NCBI GenBank assembly: GCA_965279655.1
Contig: OZ257255.1
Span: 4,216,001-4,280,000, forward strand
DNA: 64,000 bases
Origin: SCTM01 sp965279655
Lineage (GTDB): Bacteria > Pseudomonadota > Alphaproteobacteria > Rhodospirillales > Rhodospirillaceae
Direction of reading: 5' to 3'
In this document: positions 8,445 to 16,326 of the stretch, in pieces
How positions within the stretch are numbered: the stretch's first letter is position 1
Layout of the letters: each line of letters opens with the position of its first letter
Program-made: the position numbers and the translations under genes
Notes under the pieces: generated by a model
Seen by the model: the letters and a program-made list of their open reading frames with translations, nothing else
The model's database searches: none
Told to the model about the DNA's origin: nothing

Positions 8445-9476
8445 TCAAAGCTCGCACTTCGCGTCTTTGCGGAAGCTCATCTGCTTGGTGATTGCGGCGC
8501 GCATCTCGGCATCGGAGACATAGGCCTTGGGCTGCGGGCGCAGCAGCAGCACGAAGGTGCCCGTCTTCGCATCCTTCGCGCTCACGGTCAGCTTCGCCGG
8601 ATCGTTCACCTCGATCGGGTTCACCACGGCGATCTTCAAACGCGGGTCGCGCATCTTCAGCCGCTCCGCCGTGCCGAGAAAGGACTCCGAGTGGAACGCG
8701 CCGTTCAGGTGGACCACCTTGTGGCCCGGGTTCGCGCGCAGGTGCTTGAAGATCGATTCCGCCATGGTGTCGTCGCGCGTCACCTGCGCCGCGAAGCTGC
8801 GCATCACCTGCTCCGTCACCCCGCCGGTCTTGGGGTCCTTGCCGTGGGCGCCGTCGCCGGTCGCGAAGGCGAGGTACTTGTCCTTGTAGGGCCCGTCGCC
8901 CAGATGCAGGTCCGCCGCCGCCCAGCCGCGCTGCTCCGGCTTCATCTTGGACAGAAACTCCGCCCCCTGCTGCCCCACACAGCGGATCACCATGCCCGGC
9001 GCCTCCGCGGCGATCACCGAAAGCTTGTGGTCCTTGGCGTATTCCACCAAGGGCCGATAGCTCACGGGATAATTGTCCCAGGCGCGCCCGTCCGCCTTCA
9101 GCGCTTCCTCGCCGACGCGGCCGGCCATGTAGTCGTCAACGACCTTCTGCACGTCGCGCTCGAATTGCTCGAGCGACAGGTCCACCGCCCCGGCGCGCGT
9201 CTGGATCTCCCGGTACAGCGCCATCTGCGCCGCATGGTTGCCCGGATGGCGATGGATCTCGCCCAGGAACACCACGTCAAAGTCCTTCAAGACTTCGGCG
9301 GCCTGCGCGACGCTCACATATTGAGATGCCCGCGCGCCGCCGTCGGTCCGGTACAGCGCGAAGGATGCCAGGTCCGGCAACCCCGCTTGGGACGGTTGGG
9401 ACGGCGCCCGTTCCGGCGGTGTGGCGGCGCAAGCCCCCAGTAAGCCCGCCAATGCGGCGATGATGCTGATTCTCAT
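8445..9476 (-). CDS. ChaN-like (haem-binding uptake, Tiki superfamily) lipoprotein
   Basis: A 343-residue predicted lipoprotein: the signal peptide MRISIIAALAGLLGAC gives lipidated Cys16. The body matches the ChaN/DUF399 family: VVFLGEIHRHPGNHAAQM (Glu73, His75 and following) near the N-terminus, LSLEQFERDVQKVVDDYM, and a C-terminal HLNGAFHSE motif. These Glu/His positions are the conserved centre of the EreA/ChaN-Tiki fold. ChaN binds haem in Campylobacter; other members are likely hydrolases, so haem uptake is only one option. I chose the ATG at 9476 because it begins the signal peptide and follows a GGGGGCC ribosome-binding site. No TonB or haem transporter genes are nearby. Confidence 0.75.
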   Translation of the reverse strand: MRISIIAALAGLLGACAATPPERAPSQPSQAGLPDLASFALYRTDGGARASQYVSVAQAAEVLKDFDVVFLGEIHRHPGNHAAQMALYREIQTRAGAVDLSLEQFERDVQKVVDDYMAGRVGEEALKADGRAWDNYPVSYRPLVEYAKDHKLSVIAAEAPGMVIRCVGQQGAEFLSKMKPEQRGWAAADLHLGDGPYKDKYLAFATGDGAHGKDPKTGGVTEQVMRSFAAQVTRDDTMAESIFKHLRANPGHKVVHLNGAFHSESFLGTAERLKMRDPRLKIAVVNPIEVNDPAKLTVSAKDAKTGTFVLLLRPQPKAYVSDAEMRAAITKQMSFRKDAKCEL

Positions 9477-9631
9477 GGTTTGGCCCCCATTTCGCCCAGT
9501 ATGGACCGGCGCGCGCCGTGGATTATAGGGGCCCCCGCCCTTGCGCCAACCCGCCCTTCGGGGTATCCGAAAGCCGCGAATTTCAGGGGTGTGGGGGTCA
9601 AACCGCGCCCGCGGGACAACAGAGGAACTCA

Positions 9632-10600
9632 ATGGCACGTGCACGCAACAAGATCGCCCTGGTCGGGTCGGGAAACATCGGCGGCACGCTCGCCCACCTG
9701 ATCGGCCTGAAGGACCTGGGCGACGTGGTGATGTTCGACATCGCCGAAGGCGTCCCCCAGGGCAAGGCGCTCGACATTGCCGAAGCCACCCCGGTCGAAG
9801 GCATCGACTCCGCTTACTCCGGCGCCAACGACTACAGCGCCATCAAGGGCTCGGATGTCGTCATCGTCACCGCCGGCGTGCCGCGTAAGCCGGGCATGAG
9901 CCGCGACGACCTGCTCGGCATCAATCTCAAAGTGATGAAGGCCGTCGGCGAAGGCATCAAGAATAACGCGCCGAACGCGTTCGTGATCTGCATCACCAAC
10001 CCGCTCGACGCCATGGTCTGGGCGCTGCGCCAGTTCTCCGGCCTGCCGCACAACAAGGTCGTCGGCATGGCCGGCGTGCTCGACAGCGCGCGCTTCCGTT
10101 ACTTCCTCTCCGAAGAGTTCAAGGTGTCGGTGGAAGACATCACCGCCTTCGTGCTTGGCGGCCACGGCGACACGATGGTGCCGCTGGTGCGCTACTCCAC
10201 CGTCGCCGGCATCCCGCTGCCCGACCTGATCAAGATGGGTTGGACCACGCAGGACAAGCTCGACAAGATCGTCCAGCGCACCCGCGACGGCGGCGCTGAA
10301 ATCGTGAACCTGCTGAAGACCGGTTCCGCGTACTACGCGCCCGCCGCGTCGGGCATTCAGATGGCGGAAGCCTATCTGAAAGACAAAAAGCGTGTGCTGC
10401 CTTGCGCCGCTTACATCAATGGCCAATACGGCGAGAAGGATCTCTATGTCGGCGTGCCGACCGTGATCGGCGCTGGTGGTGTGGAGAAGGTCGTCGAGAT
10501 CGAACTCAATGCCGAAGAGAAAGCCATGTTCGACAAGTCCGTCGCATCCGTGCGCGGCCTGGTCGATGCTTGCAAGAAGATCGATCCCAGCGTCGGCTAG
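9632..10600 (+). CDS. mdh: Malate dehydrogenase
   Basis: NAD-dependent malate dehydrogenase of the LDH-like type, interconverting malate and oxaloacetate in the TCA cycle; 322 residues. The NAD-binding glycine motif GSGNIGG is near the N-terminus. The mobile loop GVPRKPGMSRDDLLG carries the substrate-binding arginines, and GGHGDTMVPL contains the catalytic His178. The ATG at 9632 follows GAGGAAC; in-frame sequence upstream is not conserved-looking. It is monocistronic by position, with a strong terminator downstream and a divergent ChaN-like gene upstream. Confidence 0.96.
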   Translation: MARARNKIALVGSGNIGGTLAHLIGLKDLGDVVMFDIAEGVPQGKALDIAEATPVEGIDSAYSGANDYSAIKGSDVVIVTAGVPRKPGMSRDDLLGINLKVMKAVGEGIKNNAPNAFVICITNPLDAMVWALRQFSGLPHNKVVGMAGVLDSARFRYFLSEEFKVSVEDITAFVLGGHGDTMVPLVRYSTVAGIPLPDLIKMGWTTQDKLDKIVQRTRDGGAEIVNLLKTGSAYYAPAASGIQMAEAYLKDKKRVLPCAAYINGQYGEKDLYVGVPTVIGAGGVEKVVEIELNAEEKAMFDKSVASVRGLVDACKKIDPSVG

Positions 10601-10601
10601 A

Positions 10602-10623
10602 GCATTTTCGCTTTAGAAAATGC
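10602..10623. repeat. Short AGCATTTTC-type hairpin repeat after mdh
   Basis: GCATTTTC and GAAAATGC form an 8-bp stem with a 6-nt loop immediately after the mdh stop. The same GCATTTTCG/GAAATGCGAC theme recurs in a longer form between fmt and the GNAT gene, so this looks like a reduced copy of an alphaproteobacterial intergenic palindrome. Confidence 0.5.
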
Positions 10624-10659
10624 GACGAAACTAGAAGTCGCCTAATCGATTGAGAGATC

Positions 10660-10694
10660 AAAAAGGCCGGCGGCCGTCACCGCCGGCCTTTTTC
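10660..10694 (+). terminator. Rho-independent terminator of mdh
   Basis: A 14-bp perfect stem (AAAAAGGCCGGCGG pairing with CCGCCGGCCTTTTT), loop CCGTCA, and the T-rich tail continuing TTTCTTTTC. Confidence 0.9.
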
Positions 10695-10707
10695 TTTTCG
10701 AAAGGCT

Positions 10708-10820
10708 TCGTCGTCCTTGGCCCAAAGGGCCGAGGACCCAGGGTTTTCTGGTTTTCTGCTTTGCGAAGCTGAAACATAACCCCTGGATCCTCGCGGCCTT
10801 ACGGCCGCAAGGATGACAAC
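10708..10820. repeat. Paired-hairpin intergenic repeat, copy B
   Basis: Left half GTCGTCCTTGGCC...GGCCGAGGACCCAGGG and right half CCCTGGATCCTCG...GCAAGGATGACAAC are inverted relative to each other around a spacer of about 40 bases. The architecture is that of the copy after zapE with different hairpin tips (GGCC-centred). It lies between the mdh terminator and the convergent 2OG oxygenase gene. Confidence 0.65.
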
Positions 10821-10835
10821 AAGAATGATGGCGCG

Positions 10836-11480
10836 TTAGGCCGTGGCCTTCGGCCTAAAGATGTTCTTCAGCCACCGGCTCAATTTTCCGAGCCGCCGCT
10901 TATGCGCGACCTTGGAGTCATCCAGCAGCCACGTGATCTGCACCACCCGCCGCTCGCCGGTGAAGGGCAGGTGCCCATGCCAGCTTGAGTCCGTGCGCTT
11001 GAAGGCGAATACATGGCCCACCGTCGGGCTAATCTCCGAGGTGAAGTCGTTGAAGTCGCGATTGCTCCGCAGCACCCGCAGGCGCCCTTCGCCCGTGTCG
11101 CCCCACGTCGGGTTCAGATAGACCAGCAGGGTGGCGATCTTGCTCGCGCTGTCGGTGTGGATGGTGCCGTCGCTGGCGCGCGACCATTTGCGCACGGTGA
11201 TCAACGTCGGCCGCGACACCAGATCCATGCCCAGCTTCTCGCCGACCACGCGGCTGAACTCCGGGCTCTGCAGGTCGTCCAGCAGGGCCGCGAACGCGCC
11301 CGACACCGGCACGTCGTCGATCGGAAAGAATCCCGGCTGGGTGATGGCCGGGAAATCGTCCATCAGGGCGGGCACCGCGTCGGCTTTCAGGGCGCCGGTG
11401 GCGGCGAAATGGGGGTAGGGGGCGGTGGCCGCAGGCGCGGCCCGCACCGCATCGAGATCGAGGACTTTCATGGTGTTCAT
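10836..11480 (-). CDS. 2-oxoglutarate/Fe(II)-dependent oxygenase family protein
   Basis: A 214-residue protein with the double-stranded beta-helix signature of 2OG-Fe(II) oxygenases. The iron ligands are HTD (His108, Asp110) and a distal histidine in SSWHGH (168 or 170). The Arg pair in GERRVVQITW would bind 2-oxoglutarate. The order H-x-D ... H ... R and the GEGRLRVLRS strand fit the family well. The substrate is unknown; prolyl hydroxylase-like and small-molecule hydroxylases share these features. Two ATGs nine bases apart compete as start and neither has a clear Shine-Dalgarno; I took the upstream one. The gene is divergent from sucC. Confidence 0.72.
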   Translation of the reverse strand: MNTMKVLDLDAVRAAPAATAPYPHFAATGALKADAVPALMDDFPAITQPGFFPIDDVPVSGAFAALLDDLQSPEFSRVVGEKLGMDLVSRPTLITVRKWSRASDGTIHTDSASKIATLLVYLNPTWGDTGEGRLRVLRSNRDFNDFTSEISPTVGHVFAFKRTDSSWHGHLPFTGERRVVQITWLLDDSKVAHKRRLGKLSRWLKNIFRPKATA

Positions 11481-11538
11481 GGGGGCTAAATATAGGGCGG
11501 GATTGGCCTTTCCGCGAGACTCCCCGTGCCTGGCCCGG

Positions 11539-11566
11539 TTGCCTGCCGGTCCCGGGGTGCTATAAC
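11539..11566 (+). promoter_or_regulatory. Probable promoter of sucCD
   Basis: TTGCCT (11539-11544) and TATAAC (11561-11566) with a 16-base spacer, 56 bases before the sucC ATG. This is the best sigma-70-like match in the gap between the 2OG oxygenase gene and sucC. Confidence 0.55.
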
Positions 11567-11621
11567 GGACCACCACGGGGGCAATCTCGCACATCCTTCC
11601 TAAAAGCAGCGGCGGACCGCC

Positions 11622-12821
11622 ATGAATATTCATGAGTACCAAGCCAAACAGGTCTTGAAGAAATTCGGCGTGCCGGTGCTCGCCGGCGGCGTCGCCTATA
11701 CGGCGGACGAGGCCCAGAAGGTGGCCGAGGGGCTGCCGAAAGGCGTCTACGTCGTGAAGTCCCAGATCCACGCCGGTGGCCGGGGCAAGGGCACGTTCAA
11801 GGAAGCCGCAGCGGGCGGTAAGGGCGGCGTGCGGGTCGTGAAGTCCGTCGCGGAAGCCAAAGAAGCCGCCCAGCAGATGCTCGGCAACACCCTGGTCACC
11901 ATCCAGACCGGACCGGCCGGCAAGACCGTCAAGCGCGTCTACATCGAGGCCGGCTGCGACATCAAGCGCGAGCTGTACCTGTCGATGCTGGTCGACCGCG
12001 GCACGTCCCGCGTCACCATCATGGCCTCCACCGAAGGCGGCGTGAACATCGAGGACGTGGCCCATAACACGCCGGAAAAGATCATCTTCCAGAGCATCGA
12101 TCCGACCACCGGCATCCAGGGCTTCCATTGCCGCAAGATCGCCTTCGCCCTGGGCCTGAAGGACAACCAGGTCAAGTCCGCGACCAAGCTCTTCGTATCG
12201 CTCTACAACGCCTTCGTGGCGACCGATGCCTCCCTGCTCGAGATCAATCCGCTGGTCGTCACCGGCGCCGGCGACGTGATCCCGCTGGATGCGAAAATGA
12301 ACTTCGATTCCAACGCGCTCTATCGCCATCCCGAGATCATGGAACTGCGCGACGAGGACGAAGAGGACCCGAAGGAACTCGAAGCCTCCAAGCACGACCT
12401 CAACTACATCAAGCTCGACGGCTCCATCGGCTGCATGGTGAACGGTGCAGGTTTGGCGATGGCGACCATGGACATCATCCAGCTCTATGGCGGCTCGCCG
12501 GCGAACTTCCTCGACGTCGGCGGCGGCGCGACCAAAGAGCGCGTCACCACCGCGTTCAAGATCATCCTGTCGGACCCGAACGTCGAAGGCATTCTCGTGA
12601 ACATCTTCGGCGGCATCATGCGCTGCGACGTGATCGCCGAAGGCGTCGTCTCCGCCGCGCGCGAAGTCAGCCTCAACGTGCCGCTGGTCGTGCGTCTCGA
12701 AGGCACCAACGTCGAACTCGGCAAGAAGATCATGCGTGAGTCGGGCCTGCCGATCATCTCGGCGGACAACCTCGGCGATGCCGCCCAGAAAATTGTCAAA
12801 GCCGTGAAGGAGGCCGCATAA
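11622..12821 (+). CDS. sucC: Succinyl-CoA synthetase (ADP/GDP-forming) beta subunit
   Basis: Beta subunit of succinate-CoA ligase, an ATP-grasp enzyme that makes ATP or GTP from succinyl-CoA. The 399-residue length is typical. It begins MNIHEYQAKQVLKKFGVPV, as in the family, with KSQIHAGGRGKG at the nucleotide site. The C-terminal flavodoxin-like domain contains GGGATKERVTTAF and the GILVNIFGGIMRCD block. One base separates its stop from the sucD start, so translation of the two is coupled. Confidence 0.97.
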   Translation: MNIHEYQAKQVLKKFGVPVLAGGVAYTADEAQKVAEGLPKGVYVVKSQIHAGGRGKGTFKEAAAGGKGGVRVVKSVAEAKEAAQQMLGNTLVTIQTGPAGKTVKRVYIEAGCDIKRELYLSMLVDRGTSRVTIMASTEGGVNIEDVAHNTPEKIIFQSIDPTTGIQGFHCRKIAFALGLKDNQVKSATKLFVSLYNAFVATDASLLEINPLVVTGAGDVIPLDAKMNFDSNALYRHPEIMELRDEDEEDPKELEASKHDLNYIKLDGSIGCMVNGAGLAMATMDIIQLYGGSPANFLDVGGGATKERVTTAFKIILSDPNVEGILVNIFGGIMRCDVIAEGVVSAAREVSLNVPLVVRLEGTNVELGKKIMRESGLPIISADNLGDAAQKIVKAVKEAA

Positions 12822-12822
12822 C

Positions 12823-13698
12823 ATGGCCGTCCTCGTTAACAAGAATACGAAGGTCATCTGCCAGGGCTTCACCGGAAGCCAGGGCACCTTCCACTCCGAA
12901 CAAGCCATCGCCTACGGCACCAAGATGGTCGGCGGCGTCACGCCCGGTAAGGGCGGCACCACGCACCTCGATCTGCCGGTGTTCGACACCGTGGCCGATG
13001 CGCGCAATGCGACCGGCTGCGACGCGACCGTGATCTACGTGCCGCCGCCGTTCGCGGCGGATGCGATCCTGGAAGCGATCGACGCGGAGATCCCGCTCGC
13101 GGTGTGCATCACCGAAGGCATTCCCGTGATGGACATGATCAAGGTGAAGCGCGCCCTGCAGGGCTCGAAGACGCGCCTGATCGGACCGAACTGCCCAGGC
13201 ATCATCACGCCGGGCGAGTGCAAGATCGGCATCATGCCGGGCCACATCCACCAGCGCGGCAAGATCGGCATCGTGTCCCGCTCCGGCACGCTCACCTATG
13301 AAGCCGTCGCGCAAACCACCGCCGCCGGCCTGGGTCAAACGACCTGCATCGGCATCGGCGGCGACCCGGTGAACGGCACCAACTTCATCGATTGCCTCGA
13401 CCTGTTCCTGAACGATCCGGAGACGCAGGGCATCATCATGATCGGCGAAATCGGCGGCACCGCCGAGGAAGACGCCGCCGCGTTCTACAAGGCGCACAAG
13501 AACAAGAAGCCCATCGTCGGCTTCGTCGCCGGCGCCACCGCGCCCCCGGGCCGCCGCATGGGCCACGCCGGTGCGATCATCTCCGGCGGCAAGGGCACCG
13601 CGCCCGCGAAGTTCGCAGCGATGAAGGACGCCGGGTTCCATATCGCGGAATCGCCGTCGTCGCTCGGTTCCACCATGCTCACGGCGATGAAGGGTTAG
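12823..13698 (+). CDS. sucD: Succinyl-CoA synthetase alpha subunit
   Basis: Alpha subunit of 291 residues, binding CoA through an N-terminal Rossmann domain (CQGFTGSQGTFHSEQAIAYG) and carrying the phosphorylated active-site histidine, here His248 in RRMGHAGAI. GPNCPGIITPGECKIGIMPG is intact. It follows sucC by one base. The next gene, a PagL-like protein, starts only four bases after its stop and so probably rides on the same transcript. Confidence 0.97.
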   Translation: MAVLVNKNTKVICQGFTGSQGTFHSEQAIAYGTKMVGGVTPGKGGTTHLDLPVFDTVADARNATGCDATVIYVPPPFAADAILEAIDAEIPLAVCITEGIPVMDMIKVKRALQGSKTRLIGPNCPGIITPGECKIGIMPGHIHQRGKIGIVSRSGTLTYEAVAQTTAAGLGQTTCIGIGGDPVNGTNFIDCLDLFLNDPETQGIIMIGEIGGTAEEDAAAFYKAHKNKKPIVGFVAGATAPPGRRMGHAGAIISGGKGTAPAKFAAMKDAGFHIAESPSSLGSTMLTAMKG

Positions 13699-13702
13699 TC
13701 AC

Positions 13703-14200
13703 GTGCTGAAGTCTGTTGCGCTTGCGCTGGGTCTGGTTCTCGGCGCGTCCGCCGCGCAAGCCAAGGACGACTCCGTCGTCACGTTCGGCGCCGGCATGTA
13801 CGATCTCGTCTCGCACCGCGCCCACGCCTTCGAAGGCCGCGCGATGTATCGCTCCGGCTACGGCGTGTTGGGCACCGACGGCGTGTTCCGCGGCCTGAAG
13901 CTCGCCGGCGGCGTCATGTTCGCCACCAACGAAGCCCTCTACGGCTGGGCCGGGCTCGCGGCGCCGTTCCAATTTGGCCGCTGGGAAGTCGAAGCTTCCG
14001 CTGGCCTCGGCGCCTACCACAAGGGCAAGGGCCTGGAACTCGGCGGCGTGTTCGAATTCCATCTCGGCCTCGCGACTAGCTACGCGATCACCGAGAGCAC
14101 CCGCGTCGGCGTGGCGATCACCCACATCTCCAACGCCGGCTCGCACCGCGTGAACCCGGGCCTCAACTCCGCCCTGGCCACCATCGGCTTTAATTTCTGA
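13703..14200 (+). CDS. PagL-like acyloxyacyl hydrolase (lipid A 3-O-deacylase family)
   Basis: A 165-residue outer-membrane beta-barrel with signal peptide (VALALGLVLGASAAQA) and a C-terminal phenylalanine after alternating strands, typical of barrel insertion. The PagL signature is present as ITHISNAGSHRVNPGLNS: His141 and Ser143 match the catalytic His and Ser of Pseudomonas PagL. The residue at the expected position of the catalytic Glu (12 after the Ser) is Asn155. The protein may therefore be inactive or use another acid. It starts with GTG, 4 bases after sucD. Downstream, an MBL-fold hydrolase follows by 4 bases. Confidence 0.75.
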   Translation: MLKSVALALGLVLGASAAQAKDDSVVTFGAGMYDLVSHRAHAFEGRAMYRSGYGVLGTDGVFRGLKLAGGVMFATNEALYGWAGLAAPFQFGRWEVEASAGLGAYHKGKGLELGGVFEFHLGLATSYAITESTRVGVAITHISNAGSHRVNPGLNSALATIGFNF

Positions 14201-14204
14201 ACCT

Positions 14205-15080
14205 ATGAAATTACCCGGCCCCTTCGCCATCACGCGAGTGGTCGAGCGCGAAGGGGCGTTCCGCACGCCGGACTTCCTGCTGCCGGACGCCACGCCGGAA
14301 CTGTTCGCGGAAACCAACACGTCCCGCGATCCGCGTTTCTACAACGCCGACAGCAACCTGCTCGTCATGGGCTTCTTCAGCCTGATCGTACGCACGTCGC
14401 GCAACGTGATTTTGGTCGACACCTGCGTCGGCAACGACAAGGAACGCGCGCTGCCGGAATGGCACCGTCGCAACGGCTCCTTCCTCGCCGATCTCGCCGC
14501 CGCCGGCTGTCCGCCCGAAACCGTCACCCACGTCCTCTGCACCCATCTCCACGCCGATCACGTCGGCTGGAACACGCGGCTCATCAACGGCCGCTGGGTG
14601 CCCACATTCCCCAACGCGAAATACATCATGGCCCGCGCCGAAGTGGCCCACTGGGAACACGAACGCGCAACAGCCGCGACGTCGCCCAATCACGGCTCCT
14701 GGGAAGATTCCGTCCAGCCCATCATCGATGCGGGCCTGGCGGTGATCGTCGACAGCGACTACGAGATCGAGCCCGGCGTGCACCTGATGCCGGCACCCGG
14801 CCACACGCCGGGGAACGTCGTGCTGTGCCTCGACGACGGCAAGGAACGCGCCTTCCTCATCGGCGACACCATCCATCATCCCGTACAGATCGAACGGCCC
14901 CAGTGGTCCAGCAAGTTCTGCTGGGATCCCGCGCAATCGCGCGCCACCCGCATCGCCTTCGTGGAGCGCGTCGCGGATACGGGCGCCTGGATCATGCCGG
15001 CGCATTTCCCAGCCCCGACGGCGGTGCAGATCACCAGCGGCAACGGCGGCTTCGGCTACAAGACGGCGGACGCAACATGA
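14205..15080 (+). CDS. Metallo-beta-lactamase-fold hydrolase
   Basis: A 291-residue cytoplasmic MBL-fold enzyme. The zinc motif HLHADHVGWN (His114, His116, Asp118, His119) is intact, as are the later GHTPGN histidine and the GDTIHH aspartate, so a binuclear site is expected. The layout, with N-terminal DSNLLVMGFFSLIVRT then DTCVGND, is like AHL-lactonase/quorum-quenching-type and related lactonases, but the substrate is not deducible. Its stop overlaps the start of the next gene in ATGA, which implies a shared function or coupled translation. Confidence 0.8.
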   Translation: MKLPGPFAITRVVEREGAFRTPDFLLPDATPELFAETNTSRDPRFYNADSNLLVMGFFSLIVRTSRNVILVDTCVGNDKERALPEWHRRNGSFLADLAAAGCPPETVTHVLCTHLHADHVGWNTRLINGRWVPTFPNAKYIMARAEVAHWEHERATAATSPNHGSWEDSVQPIIDAGLAVIVDSDYEIEPGVHLMPAPGHTPGNVVLCLDDGKERAFLIGDTIHHPVQIERPQWSSKFCWDPAQSRATRIAFVERVADTGAWIMPAHFPAPTAVQITSGNGGFGYKTADAT

Positions 15081-15712
15081 TCGACTGGCAGATCGATCCG
15101 CGCCGCACGGCGCTGCTCAACATCGATCTCCAGAACATGTTCGTGGAAGGCTACGACCACGCGCCGTCCGACGGCCCGCAGATCGTGGAGAAACTCAACG
15201 GCCTCAGCGCCATCGCCCGCGCCGCCGGTGTCACGATCATCCACACCGCGCAGGAAGCCCGCGCCGACGGCGCCAATCGCGGTTACTGCTCCGAGGTGGT
15301 GATCGCCTACATGGCCGAGCACAACCTCGTGCGGCCCAACAATCTCTCCGGCGAACACGCGGTGGCTTACTCGCCGCGCCTGAAGATCGAATCCGGCGAC
15401 ATCAAGCTCACCAAGCCGCGCTACGGCGCCTTCACCGGCACGGACCTCGACCTCATGCTGCGCAAGCGCGGCATCGACACGCTGATCATCGGCGGCATCG
15501 CCACCAACGTCTGCGTCGACACCACCGCCCGCGAGGCCGCCACGCGCGAGTACCGCGTGTTCGTCCTGTCCGACGCCTGCTCCAATCGCGGGCTGGGCAA
15601 TCTCACCGCCGACCAGGTGAAAGCCGCGACCTTGGAGACCCTGCGCTTCGCCTTCGCCCAGGTGCTCACCGCCGACGAGGCGGCCGCGAAGATTCGCAAA
15701 GGCGCTCCCTAG
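15077..15712 (+). CDS. Isochorismatase-like cysteine hydrolase
   Basis: A 211-residue member of the isochorismatase/nicotinamidase superfamily. The catalytic triad is visible: Asp17 in LNIDLQNMF, Lys113 in LTKPRYGAF, and Cys146 in GGIATNVCVDTT. The cis-peptide GGIAT pattern and the cysteine indicate a thiol amidohydrolase (ureidoacrylate, N-carbamoyl or similar amide) rather than a true isochorismatase. The ATG at 15077 overlaps the MBL gene stop by four bases. It is the last gene of the sucCD-PagL-MBL-hydrolase string, followed by a repeat. Confidence 0.82.
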   Translation: MIDWQIDPRRTALLNIDLQNMFVEGYDHAPSDGPQIVEKLNGLSAIARAAGVTIIHTAQEARADGANRGYCSEVVIAYMAEHNLVRPNNLSGEHAVAYSPRLKIESGDIKLTKPRYGAFTGTDLDLMLRKRGIDTLIIGGIATNVCVDTTAREAATREYRVFVLSDACSNRGLGNLTADQVKAATLETLRFAFAQVLTADEAAAKIRKGAP

Positions 15713-15720
15713 ATTCTCAG

Positions 15721-15850
15721 GCCGTCATCCCGGAGGAGGCGCGTCTTAGCGCCGACATCCGGGATCCAGGGTAGGGTGCTCGAGCGTCCCACATGGATTT
15801 TCGTTTGCTGCCCTGGACCCCGGCCACGCGCGCGAAGGCGCGCTTCTAAA
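15721..15850. repeat. Paired-hairpin intergenic repeat, copy C (right end degenerate)
   Basis: The left half begins GTCATCCCGGAGG and closes CCGGGATCCAGGG; the right half begins CCCTGGACCCCGGCC but the expected final GGATGAC is missing, replaced by a CGCGC-rich hairpin. The spacer is about 38 bases. Same architecture as the copies after zapE and mdh. Confidence 0.6.
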
Positions 15851-16252
15851 TAGTCGAGCCGACCTCTTGTCGGCGGGCGGGGCGACATCGAGTTTTGCTG
15901 CACACACCGCGACAGACGACACATCGCCGTCCCCGCGCTATGTTCTCCTGTTGTTCTTTTGATCCGCGCCGACGCTATGTAATGGGAAATTCGGGCGAAA
16001 TTTTCTCCGCGTATTTGGCGCGTAAAAACGCGCGGGGCCGTGGGCCCATTTTGAGGACCCCCGCCGATTCGGCATCTCTCGAAAGCTCGATAGCAAATCC
16101 CGGAAATCCCGATATCTCAAGGGCTTGGGACCTTCCGCCCTGCATCCGCGCGGCGGGGTATTCCGCGGACGCAAGCCTGATCCCCCTTCGGGAAATGCCC
16201 GTAACCCATTGTGGCAAGAGGAATATTCGTCTATGTAAGGAAGACGCATCCG

Positions 16253-16326
16253 CCCCTGTCGCGCTGTCTGGCGGGTGCCGGTCCCGGACCGGCCCAATCT
16301 TGGCCGCCAGCCGGGCCGGACAGGGG
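16253..16326 (+). promoter_or_regulatory. Nested structured RNA leader of sucA (candidate cis-regulatory element)
   Basis: Three coaxial stems nest perfectly: outer CCCCTGTC (16253-16260) with GACAGGGG (16319-16326), middle CTGGCGG (16268-16274) with CCGCCAG (16304-16310), and inner GCCGGTC (16277-16283) with GACCGGC (16287-16293) closed by a 3-nt loop. The structure ends 19 bases before the GTG start of sucA, just upstream of its AGGGA ribosome-binding site. It could be a riboswitch, a protein-binding leader or an attenuator-like element. I do not recognise it as a named RNA motif. Confidence 0.5.

Noticed and set aside
11481..12908. Long N-terminal extension of the 2OG oxygenase running antisense through sucC
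   Set aside because: The family domain begins at the ATG at 11480; the upstream part is antisense shadow sequence of sucC.
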